NCBI GenBank assembly: GCA_021790895.1
Contig: JAJYFM010000014.1
Location: 1 to 41,302 of the forward strand
DNA: 41,302 nucleotides
Direction of reading: 5' to 3'
Source: a bacterium
GTDB taxonomy: Bacteria > Vulcanimicrobiota > Vulcanimicrobiia > Vulcanimicrobiales > Vulcanimicrobiaceae
Below are positions 15,997-24,799 of this stretch, piece by piece. The notes beneath the pieces are model-generated. The model was not told the DNA's origin. It saw nothing but the letters and a program-made list of their open reading frames with translations, and did not search any database. Made by a program: the position numbers and the translations under genes. How positions within the stretch are numbered: the first letter of the stretch is position 1; each line of letters begins with the position of its first letter.

Positions 15997-17240
15997 TGGC
16001 AACGAACCTTCAGGGAAGCCCAAAAGACTCAGGGGCTGATGGGAGCGATTCCGGCGATGATGCCGCCGCAAATCAACCCCGGAAAAGGGTGATTTTTGGG
16101 ATTCTCGGGTCGATTCTCGCGATCGTGTTGCTGATATTTGGTGGACGTTGGTATGCCTATGCGCGCGTTCACGCGGGGACGGAAGATGCAATGATCGATT
16201 CAGACGTCGTTGCGATTACGAGCAAGATCGGCGAAAAAATCGACTCGATTCCCGTTGAGACCAACCAGTATGTCCGCAAGGGGCAGCTCTTGGTCGTCCT
16301 GGATAATCGCGACGAGCGGCATCGGCTCGCACAAGCGCAGGCTGCGTACGATCAAGCGCTTTCGATGCAGACGACGTTGGTGCAACAGAGCCAAGGTGGC
16401 GTCGCGCAGGCGCAGGCGGGTGTCGCAAGCGCGCTTGCTTCCGTGCCGCAGGCCGAGGCGGCTTTAGCGCAAGCGCGGGCGCAACTTGCCGCAGCGATTG
16501 CCGAGGTCCCCGCCGCGCGCGCGAATTATGCGAAAGCCGCAGCCGACCTTTCCCGCGCTCGCTCGCTCGTTCGTACGGGCGACGTTGCCCGTCAGGATCT
16601 CGATTCGGCACGCGCCGAAGAGGGAGCTGCCGCCGCGCAATTAGCGACGGCGCAAGCCGATGTCGGGGCGGCGCGTGACGGCGTTCGCGCGGCGCGCGAC
16701 CGCGTCGTTGCAGCAAAAGCTGGAATCTCCGGCGCGCAGGGCGACGTCACGACCGCGCAAGGAAAGCTCGCGCAGTCGAGCGACACGAGCCAAGTCGTTG
16801 CGGCAAAAGCTGCGCTCGATCTTGCAAAGCTCAACCTGCAAAACACGCGGATTTACTCCCCGATCGACGGCTACGTGGGCGAGAAGAGCGCGCAAATCGG
16901 CCAGACGGTTAGCGCGGGAATGAATTTAATGACGGTCATTCCGTCGAAAGATATCTTCGTCACGGCGAACTATAAAGAAACGGCGGTAGGAGCGATTCAC
17001 GTCGGCCAGGAGGCCGATATTTTTGTCGACGCCTATCCCGGCCACACGTTCCACGGGCACGTGATATCGATCAACCCCGCATCGCAGAATACCTATGCCC
17101 TCATCCCTTCGCAAAACGCAACCGGCAATTTCGTCAAAGTGACGCAACGGATTCCCGTCCGCATCTCCATCGACGACATGACCCCGAAAATGCCGCTGCG
17201 TCCGGGCATGAGCGTTGAAGCGGACGTAAAGGTTCGTTAA
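15996..17240 (+). CDS. HlyD/EmrA-type membrane fusion protein
   Basis: The 414-residue periplasmic adaptor links an inner-membrane transporter to a TolC-type channel. After a charged 27-residue tail, one membrane span (FGILGSILAIVLLIFGG) anchors it. A biotinyl-lipoyl half-motif follows (DSIPVETNQYVRKGQLLVVLD). An alanine-, glutamine- and arginine-rich coiled coil spans about residues 105-275, with the second half-motif after it (TRIYSPIDGYVGEKSAQIGQTV) and a C-terminal beta barrel. The start is ATG at 15996, sharing one base with the TetR stop; a longer frame from 15765 lies inside tetR and was rejected. The coiled coil is long for EmrA, suggesting reach deep into the periplasm. Confidence 0.9.
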   Translation: MATNLQGSPKDSGADGSDSGDDAAANQPRKRVIFGILGSILAIVLLIFGGRWYAYARVHAGTEDAMIDSDVVAITSKIGEKIDSIPVETNQYVRKGQLLVVLDNRDERHRLAQAQAAYDQALSMQTTLVQQSQGGVAQAQAGVASALASVPQAEAALAQARAQLAAAIAEVPAARANYAKAAADLSRARSLVRTGDVARQDLDSARAEEGAAAAQLATAQADVGAARDGVRAARDRVVAAKAGISGAQGDVTTAQGKLAQSSDTSQVVAAKAALDLAKLNLQNTRIYSPIDGYVGEKSAQIGQTVSAGMNLMTVIPSKDIFVTANYKETAVGAIHVGQEADIFVDAYPGHTFHGHVISINPASQNTYALIPSQNATGNFVKVTQRIPVRISIDDMTPKMPLRPGMSVEADVKVR

Positions 17241-18787
17241 TGTCGGCTCTGCCGCAGAGAAGCGAGTCGCCGCTGGTCGAACATGGCTGGCGGCTTGCGG
17301 TGATCACGGTGGCCGTCATCACCGCGACGCTTTTGGAGATCGTCGACACGACGATCGTCAATGTTGCTCTGCCGAACATCCAGGGTAACTTTGGAGTCGC
17401 CGTTGACCAAGGTGCCTGGATCGTCACGGGGTACATCATTGCAAACGTCGTCGTCATTCCGATCACGCCGTGGTTGCAAGGGCGTTTCGGACGGCGGCAA
17501 TATTTTACGGCATCGATCGTCATTTTTACGCTCGCATCGCTGATGTGCGGACTCTCGCCATCGTTTGGCTCGTTGGTGTTTTGGCGTATCGTGCAGGGGC
17601 TTGGGGGCGGAGGATTGATTTCGACCTCGCAAGCGATTCTGCGCGATATCTTCGGCGTGCATCGACAGGGGCGTGCGCAGGGCGTTTTCGCGATGGGTGT
17701 GATCGTTGGCCCGGCACTTGGACCGGTCCTCGGCGGGTTCATTACCGATAATTTCACCTGGCGTTGGGCGTTCTTCATCAATCTCCCAGTGGGGATAATC
17801 GCGGCGACCCTCACGTTGCTCTATATGCGCAACCCGGCAAAACCGCGTGCGATGGCGCTCGATTGGATAGGGCTGGCATTGTTGGCGCTGGGCTTAGGTT
17901 CGATGCAGTACGTTCTCGATCAAGGGCAGCAGTACGACTGGCTGAGCAATTCCACGATTCGCGTCTTTTCGGGGCTCGCCGTCGCCGGTATCGTTACGTT
18001 CGTTATCTGGACCCTTCGCTCGCGACGGCCGGTTGTCGATCTCCATATTTTAAAAATTCGTCAGGTCGCGGTCGGGAGTATCCTCGGCGCGGTGCTCGGT
18101 ATCAGTTTGTACGGATCGATCCTCGTCCTTCCGCAATATCTACAGAACTCGCTTGGTTTTACCGCAACGCTCTCCGGTTTAACGATTCTCGTTCGCGCAC
18201 TCTCGGTGATGCTCTTTACGCCGTTGACCGCAGCGCTCGCCGGGCGGGGAATCGTCGACGTTCGCATATCGACGGGTATCGGTTTCGTTCTGCTCGGAGT
18301 GTCGAATTGGTTGCTGGCAGGGGTGACGACGCCCGAGTCGCAGTTCGGGACGTTAGTGCTCTCGCTGGTCATTAGCGGTATCGGTCTATCGCAAATATTC
18401 GTCCCGCTTTCGATTGCCGTCATCGGCGGTGTCGCCGATAAAGAGGTCGCTGCGACATCGGCATTTTTCAATCTCTCGCGCCAGGTGGGCGGGAGCGTCG
18501 CAACGGCAATCCTTGTAACGATTTTGGTGCGGGGGATTACCTACCATCAGGCGCAGCTCGCCGGAGTCGAGACGCTCGGGCGTCCTGCGACCGCGCAATA
18601 TCTCCAGCGCGAGGGTGGAGCGCACTCGACCAAAGCTTTGATACGGTTGGAGCAAATGGTGGGCGCGCAAGCGCAAGTCCTGTCGTACGCAGATACGTCG
18701 CGGTGGGTGGCGATCATGACGATCGGCCTCGCTCCGCTCGTCCTCTTACTTAGAAAGCCGCGGACCGCCGCGGTAGCAGTGGAATAG
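17240..18787 (+). CDS. DHA2-family multidrug efflux transporter (EmrB-like)
   Basis: This 515-residue major facilitator has about 14 hydrophobic segments, the DHA2 (drug:proton antiporter 2) arrangement of EmrB. Family motifs visible are LEIVDTTIVNVALPNIQGNF in helix 1 (motif D1), the motif A region LQGRFGRRQYF and FRIVQG-like FWRIVQGLGGGG in helix 4. Motif C is also present (GVIVGPALGPVLGG). It would export amphipathic toxins in exchange for protons and pass them through the EmrA-like adaptor to the TolC-like channel. The ATG overlaps the preceding stop by one base (TAATG). No arrangement or length defect is seen. Confidence 0.93.
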   Translation: MSALPQRSESPLVEHGWRLAVITVAVITATLLEIVDTTIVNVALPNIQGNFGVAVDQGAWIVTGYIIANVVVIPITPWLQGRFGRRQYFTASIVIFTLASLMCGLSPSFGSLVFWRIVQGLGGGGLISTSQAILRDIFGVHRQGRAQGVFAMGVIVGPALGPVLGGFITDNFTWRWAFFINLPVGIIAATLTLLYMRNPAKPRAMALDWIGLALLALGLGSMQYVLDQGQQYDWLSNSTIRVFSGLAVAGIVTFVIWTLRSRRPVVDLHILKIRQVAVGSILGAVLGISLYGSILVLPQYLQNSLGFTATLSGLTILVRALSVMLFTPLTAALAGRGIVDVRISTGIGFVLLGVSNWLLAGVTTPESQFGTLVLSLVISGIGLSQIFVPLSIAVIGGVADKEVAATSAFFNLSRQVGGSVATAILVTILVRGITYHQAQLAGVETLGRPATAQYLQREGGAHSTKALIRLEQMVGAQAQVLSYADTSRWVAIMTIGLAPLVLLLRKPRTAAVAVE

Positions 18788-18795
18788 GAGTCATC

Positions 18796-20484
18796 GTGAA
18801 ATATCAATCTCTGCGTCGTGCGGCATCGGCGGCGATCGTTCTAACGAGTTCGCTGATCCCTGCCCTAACGCTGGCTGCGCCGAGCGGCGCGCCGGCGATC
18901 CCGACGGTCGCGCGAGGCTATCGTGCTCCGGCATTGCCGGCGACGACGTCGAGAATCCTCGGAATAACCGAACAACCTTTTGTCGGCATACGTCTCCACG
19001 ATGCAATTGCGATGGCCCTCCGCAAAAATCCCGATCTCGCGATCGCCGGAGAGAACGTCAAGATCGCTCGTTACGCCGTCGTCGCTGCCAAGGGCAATTT
19101 CGACCTTCGTTTTCAAATCGCACCGTCGGTAACGCATGTGACCGAGGCCCCGACGAACGCGTTTTTCGCCGGACCGAACTTTAGCCCCATCGTCCAGAAC
19201 CAACAGAAGGTGGCGGGAACGCTCAGTGCATTGTTACCCGGCGGCGAGAGCGTGAGCGTCGGCTTGTCGCAGAGCAAAACGATCGACAACACCTTTATCA
19301 ATGCCTTCGACCCGAGTTATGTGACCTCGCTCAACGTCGGACTCGACCAACCGTTGCTGCGTGGTGCGGGAATAAATCCCGCACGAGAGCAGTTACAACT
19401 CGCCGTCGCGGGCTCGCGCGCAGCGCGCGCACAAGCGCGGGCGCAGGCGGCCGCAACGATTGCGGGGGTCGAATCGACCTACTGGCAACTCGTCGCCGCA
19501 TGGCGAAGCGTCGCGATCGCCCAGAGCGCATTGCACGAAGCGCTGCTTCAGGAAGGCAGCGTCAAGCGGCTCGTCGCCCGGGGCGCCGTGGCACCGATCG
19601 ATCGAACCGAAGCGCACGCACAGGTGGAGAGCTTTCGTGCTACACTGGAGAGCACTTTACAACAGGTAGCGGGGCTGCAGAACGCCTTAAAAACCGAGAT
19701 TCTGAGCGATAGCAACGATCCGATCTGGCTGGCGAACCTCGTTCCCACCTCGCCTGCACGCGCGTTGCCGAAGGTTGCGCGCCTCAATGCCCTCGTCGAA
19801 CGCGCGTTACGCCGGCGTCCGGAGATCGCACAGAGTGCGGCGACACAAGAAGAAGCGGCGATCGCGTTAGCCGGGGCGAAAAACGGGACTTTGCCGAAGA
19901 TCGATCTGACGCTTGGATATCAAAGCAACGGATTCGCCGGTATTCCCACCAACGTCAACCCTCTCGGCTCGGGGCCGGTCACGCCGGTTCCGGGATATCT
20001 CGCGGGCTCGATGGCGCAGTCATATCACAATCTCTGGGGCGCTCGCTTCCCGGTATTCAACGCGCAAATTACCTATTCGACGACCTTCGGACACCAGCGT
20101 TCGCATGCTGCGCTCGCAACGGCAGAGGCAAAAGCGCGCATCGCCGCCTTGCAGTCGAAGAGCCTCGTCGACCAAATCGTGATCGAGAACCGCAACGCGT
20201 TGCAGGCCTATCGCTCGGCGCTCGCTCGCCTCGCGGCAACACGAGCGGCGCGGATCGCTGCGAAGGCCGTCTATGATTCGGAGGTTCGGAAGTATAAGAA
20301 TGGTGCCTCGACGACGTTTCTCGTTTTGCAACGGCAAGTGCAACTCGAGCAGGCGCGCGGTGCCGAGTTGCAGGCGCAGACCGATCTCAATATCGCCGTC
20401 GTCGAGATCGATCGAGCGAGCGGAACGATTCTCGCGAAGAATCACGTGAAGCTCGCCGCGCTGGGTTCGGGGGCGTTGCCGTAA
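18796..20484 (+). CDS. TolC-family outer-membrane efflux channel
   Basis: This 562-residue outer-membrane factor has a signal peptide (about 28 residues, ending near TLAAP). Two tandem OEP repeats follow, recognisable by AIAMALRKNPDLAIAGENV and later ALVERALRRRPEIAQSA. Long helices rich in A, Q and R form the periplasmic tunnel. TolC-like proteins form a trimer that completes the tripartite pump with the adaptor and transporter encoded immediately upstream. The start is GTG at 18796 with AGGAG 6-8 bases before. It is longer than E. coli TolC because of an extended N-terminal segment before the first repeat. The stop shares a base with a small following ORF. Confidence 0.92.
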   Translation: MKYQSLRRAASAAIVLTSSLIPALTLAAPSGAPAIPTVARGYRAPALPATTSRILGITEQPFVGIRLHDAIAMALRKNPDLAIAGENVKIARYAVVAAKGNFDLRFQIAPSVTHVTEAPTNAFFAGPNFSPIVQNQQKVAGTLSALLPGGESVSVGLSQSKTIDNTFINAFDPSYVTSLNVGLDQPLLRGAGINPAREQLQLAVAGSRAARAQARAQAAATIAGVESTYWQLVAAWRSVAIAQSALHEALLQEGSVKRLVARGAVAPIDRTEAHAQVESFRATLESTLQQVAGLQNALKTEILSDSNDPIWLANLVPTSPARALPKVARLNALVERALRRRPEIAQSAATQEEAAIALAGAKNGTLPKIDLTLGYQSNGFAGIPTNVNPLGSGPVTPVPGYLAGSMAQSYHNLWGARFPVFNAQITYSTTFGHQRSHAALATAEAKARIAALQSKSLVDQIVIENRNALQAYRSALARLAATRAARIAAKAVYDSEVRKYKNGASTTFLVLQRQVQLEQARGAELQAQTDLNIAVVEIDRASGTILAKNHVKLAALGSGALP

Positions 20485-20651
20485 TGGAGAGAACGCCGGT
20501 GCGCAGAAGAATGAGCACGGCGATGCAACGAAGCATCGCCGAACGCGTCGCCGTTCTCTACGGTCGTGAATTGGAGCAGTGGAACCGGCGACGTCCGGTG
20601 GAGATCGATCAGTCGACGACGCTACTGCGCTCGACCAACCACGTCAACTGA
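20484..20651 (+). CDS. Possible 55-residue basic protein at the end of the efflux operon
   Basis: An ATG at 20484 shares one base with the tolC-like stop (TAATG), the same coupling used twice earlier in this operon. The frame encodes a short basic peptide rich in arginine (MERTPVRRRMSTAMQRS near the start). It has no membrane segment or recognised domain. It overlaps the convergent pgl gene by 43 bases at its 3' end. A strong two-tier hairpin lies inside it, so the stretch may instead be a transcript end with a fortuitous ORF. The coupling pattern is the main support. Confidence 0.35.
   Translation: MERTPVRRRMSTAMQRSIAERVAVLYGRELEQWNRRRPVEIDQSTTLLRSTNHVN
20488..20559 (+). terminator. Two-tier hairpin at the end of the efflux operon
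   Basis: The inner stem CGGCGATGC (20518-20526) pairs perfectly with GCATCGCCG (20533-20541) around the loop AACGAA. An outer arm AGAGAACG (20488-20495) pairs with CGTTCTCT (20552-20559). It lies just after the tolC-like stop and before the convergent pgl gene, where a terminator would be expected. No T-run follows on either strand. It would therefore be a U-less terminator, a stability element, or a structured part of the small ORF. Confidence 0.5.
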
Positions 20652-21331
20652 CCCTCGATCGGCACGATTGCTTCGACCGGATAGAGTACCGGGTCGCCTT
20701 CGCCGCGAGCGACGGCGGAGTAGGTCGCGGCCTTTTCGCTTCCCGCGAGCGCGATAACGATCGAGCGTGCCGCATTGATCGCCGAAGGGGTAAGCGTCAG
20801 GCGCCATTGCTGCTTGCTCTCGGAGTAGACCGCGCGGACGAGCGCATCGTCGTCGACGAAGGGGTCGCTACCGGGAAAGAGTGAGGCCGTGTGACCGTCG
20901 GGCCCCATTCCGAGCAGGACGATATCGAAGCGGGGAGAGGATCCGAAACGTTCGCGAATCCGCGCCGCGTATTCCGCCGCTGCGACGATCGGCGGCGCCT
21001 CGCCGCGCATGCGGAGAACCGCCGAGGCGGGCAATGGTACGTGCGCGAGGAGCGCTTCGCGGGCCATCCGATAGTTGGAATCGGCATCGGTTGGTGCAAC
21101 GCAGCGTTCGTCGCCGAAGAGTAGCGTGATGCGGGTCCAATCGATGGCGTTGCGGCGTGGGGCCTTCGCGAGCAACATATATGCTGCGCGCGGGGTTGTT
21201 CCGCCGGCGAGAACGAGCGATGCCTCGCCATGATGTGTCTGCGCCTCGCCGAGCCCTGCGACGACGAAATCAGCGATCCGTTCGGCGAGCGCCTCAGGCG
21301 TCGGCAGCACCTCACGATGGACGTTCGTCAT
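20609..21331 (-). CDS. pgl: 6-phosphogluconolactonase
   Basis: Pgl hydrolyses 6-phosphoglucono-delta-lactone to 6-phosphogluconate, the second step of the oxidative pentose-phosphate pathway. The 240-residue protein has the DevB/SOL-type signatures SLVLAGGTTPRAAYMLLA, ITLLFGDERCVAPTDADSN and FDIVLLGMGPDGHTASLFPG. Length is typical. It is the last gene of the pentose-phosphate operon and overlaps opcA by 4 bases (ATGA). Its 3' end overlaps a possible small ORF of the convergent efflux operon. Confidence 0.95.
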   Translation of the reverse strand: MTNVHREVLPTPEALAERIADFVVAGLGEAQTHHGEASLVLAGGTTPRAAYMLLAKAPRRNAIDWTRITLLFGDERCVAPTDADSNYRMAREALLAHVPLPASAVLRMRGEAPPIVAAAEYAARIRERFGSSPRFDIVLLGMGPDGHTASLFPGSDPFVDDDALVRAVYSESKQQWRLTLTPSAINAARSIVIALAGSEKAATYSAVARGEGDPVLYPVEAIVPIEGQLTWLVERSSVVD

Positions 21332-22302
21332 GTCGCCTCTCCCAATAATTGTGCGGCCACGATATCGAGAAGCTCGCGATAGTGCGGGTCGATTCGACCG
21401 GTAAGAAGCGCCTTTTCAACGAGCGACATCGTATCGAGCGGTACGAATGGTAGCGATGCCTTGAGCGTGTGCTTACCCACAGCGGCCGATACATGCGCGC
21501 AATGCGCGGGTTCGTCGAAGACAAATTCAAACGAACAGTCGCGCCCTGCGAGGACGCAGCGCGCGACGCGGCGCACCTGCCCCGCGCGCGTCAGCGCGCA
21601 CGCGCCGCCGGCGAAGGTTCGTTCGAGGACGCGGCCGAGCCAGGCGCGCAAGTAAACGGCTTCGGCGAGCGATCCGGCGTCGATTTCCACGCGATCGACG
21701 GAGGGAAGGTTTTTACGATGCGCCACGTCGTCGAAGAAGCCGGCGAGTACTTCTTGAACCGGGCGAATGCGTAGATAGGCGAGGTCGATAGGGGGACGCG
21801 AGCCAAGAGCGTCGGCAAGATCGATCAATTCGCGAAGATTCCCGAGATCGTTCGAACTCCCCGATGAGTCGACGATTGCAGGGGCGGCGAAGCGCGCGAG
21901 CTCTTCAAAGAGCTGCTCGACACCGATCGTCGATCCATTCCACCAGAGTACCTCCGAAACATCGGGAATCGTCAACGCGTCGAGCAACGAGCGTACGGTT
22001 TGTGGCGCGCAATCTTCGATGCCGAAGCGAACGATCTCCGATTGCGATCCTCCCCCGATCTGCGGTTGAACCGAGGCCGTCATCGCGTCTCCAAGCGTCG
22101 TTCCGTCGAGCAGAATGATGCGCGTCGGATATTTGCGGGCGATTCCCTCGACGCGCTCCGTAATCCACTCTTCTCGCTCCGGTTCGTTGGTATAGACGAT
22201 GAGGTTCATCATCGTCGTGCGCGCAACTCCCCCGCCGCAGCGCGCCTCATCGAGCGACGCTCTGATCTCCGATACGTTGACGATCGCGCTCGCCTGCTCC
22301 AC
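21328..22302 (-). CDS. opcA: Glucose-6-phosphate dehydrogenase assembly protein OpcA
   Basis: This 324-residue protein is of the OpcA family, known from cyanobacteria and actinobacteria as the allosteric activator or assembly factor of glucose-6-phosphate dehydrogenase. The N-terminal segment ARTTMMNLIVYTNEPE and the central SEVLWWNGSTIG region match the family. So does the middle helix-rich part with DLAYLRIRPVQEVLAGFFDD. It lies directly between zwf (2-bp gap) and pgl (4-base overlap), the classic context. The start is GTG at 22300-22302, with AGGA near the zwf stop. A redox-linked role is known in cyanobacteria; whether it applies here is open. Confidence 0.9.
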   Translation of the reverse strand: MEQASAIVNVSEIRASLDEARCGGGVARTTMMNLIVYTNEPEREEWITERVEGIARKYPTRIILLDGTTLGDAMTASVQPQIGGGSQSEIVRFGIEDCAPQTVRSLLDALTIPDVSEVLWWNGSTIGVEQLFEELARFAAPAIVDSSGSSNDLGNLRELIDLADALGSRPPIDLAYLRIRPVQEVLAGFFDDVAHRKNLPSVDRVEIDAGSLAEAVYLRAWLGRVLERTFAGGACALTRAGQVRRVARCVLAGRDCSFEFVFDEPAHCAHVSAAVGKHTLKASLPFVPLDTMSLVEKALLTGRIDPHYRELLDIVAAQLLGEAT

Positions 22303-22304
22303 CG

Positions 22305-23870
22305 CTATATCCTGCGCCAGCTATTCCCGTCATCGCCAGGAAGAATCTCTGCTTGTTGCGGCCCCTCCGATCCGGCGGGATAATTCGGGAAACTACGATC
22401 GGTCGTCGCACTCCAACGTTCGAGTACCGGCGTTACAATCTCCCATGCGATTTCGACGGCATCCCACCGGGTAAAGAGTGTTTGATCTCCGCGCACGGCG
22501 TCGGCGATCAAGCGCTCGTATGCGGGGGCTGACGCGACGCCGAAGCCGGTGCCGTAATTGAAATCCATCGTGACGGCACGGATATGGTTCTTCGGGCCGG
22601 GCACCTTCGCATTAAAGCGTAGCGAAAGCCCTTCGTCCGGTTGAATTTTCATCACGAGGACGTTGGCGTCGATTGAATCGCTCGCTTCACCGAAGAGCCG
22701 ATGCGGAATCGGGGCGAACGTCACGGCGATCTCCGTCGACTTTCGTGCCAATCGCTTCCCGCTGCGAAGATAGAACGGTACCCCCGACCAGCGCCAGTTA
22801 TCGATATGCAATTTGAGCGCTGCGAACGTCTCGGTATTCGACGCCGGATTGACGTCGGATTCGTCGCGATAGCCGGGTACGAGTTGCCCTTCGATGGTGC
22901 CGGGCCCGTACTGACCGCGCGCGGCGTTGTGGTCGAGTCGATCCGGGTCGAGCGGGCGCATCGCCGAGAGCACTTTAAATTTTTCGTTTCGGATGGCGTC
23001 GGCACTCGAGGTCGCCGGCGGCTCCATCGCGACGAGCGCGAGCAGATTCATGACGTGGTTTTGCAGCATGTCACGGAGCGCGCCCGAGCTTTCATAGTAG
23101 CCGCCGCGTTGCTCCACGCCTAAGGTCTCCGAGGCGGTGATTTGCACCGAGCGGACGTACTGGCGGTTCCAAATCGGCTCGAAAATGGTGTTTGCGAAGC
23201 GGAGCGCCATGATATCTTGCACCGTCTCTTTGCCGAGGTAATGGTCGATGCGGTAGATATGCTTCTCGTCGAAAACGGTATTGATCTCTCGTTGCAAAGC
23301 ACGCGCAGTGGCGAGATCGGTGCCGAAGGGTTTCTCGACGATGATACGCGTCCAACCCGCCGTATTCGATTTCGGGTCGAGTTTCGCCGTCGCGAGGCGT
23401 TCGACGATCGTCGGAAAGACCGAAGGCGGCGTCGAGAGGTAGAAGAGGCGATTCCCTGCGGTGCCGAGTTGTTCGTCGTTGCGAGCAAGCATCGCATGGA
23501 GATCGTGGAAGTGCGCATCCTCGTCGAAGTCGGCGGTAATGTAGGATATCCGGCGCGCGAACTCCGCCCACATCGATGCTTTTGCCGGTCCCGAGCGCGA
23601 AAACGAATCGACGCTCTCCTTGCAATAGGCCCGGAAGCTTTCATCGGTGAATGGCGAGCGCGAAAATCCGACGACGGAGAAGTGTGCGGGCAGTATCCCT
23701 TCGAGGCGGAGATTGTAGACGGCGGGCAAGAGCATGCGCTTGAAAAGGTCGCCGCTCGCGCCGAAAAAAACGATACTGCAGGGATCTTCGATGCGATCGC
23801 TCTCCAGTAACGAGCGCAATGGATTTTCCAGTTGCGGCGAAGGGTCGGCGGAGACGGTGACTTCAGGCAT
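22305..23870 (-). CDS. zwf: Glucose-6-phosphate 1-dehydrogenase
   Basis: Zwf oxidises glucose 6-phosphate to 6-phosphogluconolactone and makes NADPH. The 521-residue enzyme has the dinucleotide motif FFGASGDLFKR at 35-45 and the substrate-binding RIDHYLGKE at 207-215, whose second residue pair (Asp-His) is catalytic. Length fits bacterial enzymes. The ATG at 23870 overlaps the last 8 bases of gnd. The gene is followed after 2 bp by opcA, its expected activator, supporting joint production. No residues expected at the active site appear missing. Confidence 0.97.
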   Translation of the reverse strand: MPEVTVSADPSPQLENPLRSLLESDRIEDPCSIVFFGASGDLFKRMLLPAVYNLRLEGILPAHFSVVGFSRSPFTDESFRAYCKESVDSFSRSGPAKASMWAEFARRISYITADFDEDAHFHDLHAMLARNDEQLGTAGNRLFYLSTPPSVFPTIVERLATAKLDPKSNTAGWTRIIVEKPFGTDLATARALQREINTVFDEKHIYRIDHYLGKETVQDIMALRFANTIFEPIWNRQYVRSVQITASETLGVEQRGGYYESSGALRDMLQNHVMNLLALVAMEPPATSSADAIRNEKFKVLSAMRPLDPDRLDHNAARGQYGPGTIEGQLVPGYRDESDVNPASNTETFAALKLHIDNWRWSGVPFYLRSGKRLARKSTEIAVTFAPIPHRLFGEASDSIDANVLVMKIQPDEGLSLRFNAKVPGPKNHIRAVTMDFNYGTGFGVASAPAYERLIADAVRGDQTLFTRWDAVEIAWEIVTPVLERWSATTDRSFPNYPAGSEGPQQAEILPGDDGNSWRRI

Positions 23871-24774
23871 TCTTTTCTTCGTGTTTGACGGCGTGCCCGC
23901 CGAATTGATTGCGCAATGCGGCGATCACCTTAGCGCTAAACGACTCGTCCTGACGCGACGCGAAACGCGCGAGTAAGGAGAGCGTGATTACCGGAGCGGG
24001 AACGTTCTCGTCGAGCGCTGCCTGCACCGTCCAGCGTCCCTCGCCGGTGTCATCAACGTAGCCGCGAATGCCTTCGAGTTTCGCATCGTCGCCGAAGGCG
24101 AGCACGGCAAGCTCGAGGAGCCAGGAGCGAACGACGCTTCCATGGCACCAAATCGAAGCAAGTTGTTTGAGATCGAACGGGAACGGTGATTTTTCGAGAA
24201 TCTCAAAGCCTTCACCGTAGGCTTGCAGCATGCCGTATTCGATACCATTGTGAACCATTTTCGAAAAGTGGCCGGCGCCCGCCGGGCCGACGTGGGCGTA
24301 GCCGTCGCTCGGCGCGAGACTCGTGAAGATCGGCTCGCAGCGGCGAACGGCGTCGTCATCGCCACCGACCATCAAGCAGTAACCCTCGCGGAGACCCCAC
24401 ACGCCGCCGCTGGTGCCGGCGTCGACCAGAGAGATGCCGCGTGCCTTGGCGCGTTCGTACGCTGCGAGTCCATCTTTGTAGTTGGTATTGCCGCCGTCGA
24501 TAATAATATCGCCGCGTTCAAGCAAACCGAGAAGTTCGTCGATGGTTTGATCGGTCGGTGCGCCCGATGGAACCATAATCCAGATCGCTCGCGGCCGATC
24601 GGTCACCTTCGCGACGAGTTCGGCGAGCGATCCTGCGCCGCTCGCTCCGCCGCGAACGGTTGCTTCGACGGCTTCGGCACTCCGGTCGTACGCTACGACG
24701 GCATGCCCGTGCTGGAGGAGGCGCGTCACCATGTTCGCCCCCATTTTCCCTAGACCGACCATTCCTATTTGCAC
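23863..24774 (-). CDS. gnd: 6-phosphogluconate dehydrogenase, decarboxylating (short GntZ-like form)
   Basis: This enzyme converts 6-phosphogluconate to ribulose 5-phosphate with release of CO2. The 303-residue product from the GTG at 24774 is the short form usually linked with NAD+ use, unlike the 470-residue E. coli type. The Rossmann motif is MVGLGKMGANM near the start. Other signatures are IIDGGNTNYKD, GTSGGVWGL and MVGGDDDAV, and a FSKMVHNGIEYGMLQAYGEG segment holds the catalytic lysine. A longer frame from 24948 would run back into the upstream gene and lacks homology, so it was rejected. ATG at 24762 is an alternative. It overlaps zwf by 8 bases. Confidence 0.93.
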   Translation of the reverse strand: MQIGMVGLGKMGANMVTRLLQHGHAVVAYDRSAEAVEATVRGGASGAGSLAELVAKVTDRPRAIWIMVPSGAPTDQTIDELLGLLERGDIIIDGGNTNYKDGLAAYERAKARGISLVDAGTSGGVWGLREGYCLMVGGDDDAVRRCEPIFTSLAPSDGYAHVGPAGAGHFSKMVHNGIEYGMLQAYGEGFEILEKSPFPFDLKQLASIWCHGSVVRSWLLELAVLAFGDDAKLEGIRGYVDDTGEGRWTVQAALDENVPAPVITLSLLARFASRQDESFSAKVIAALRNQFGGHAVKHEEKNA

Positions 24775-24799
24775 GCCTGCGCTCGCTTTCTCGCGGTGT

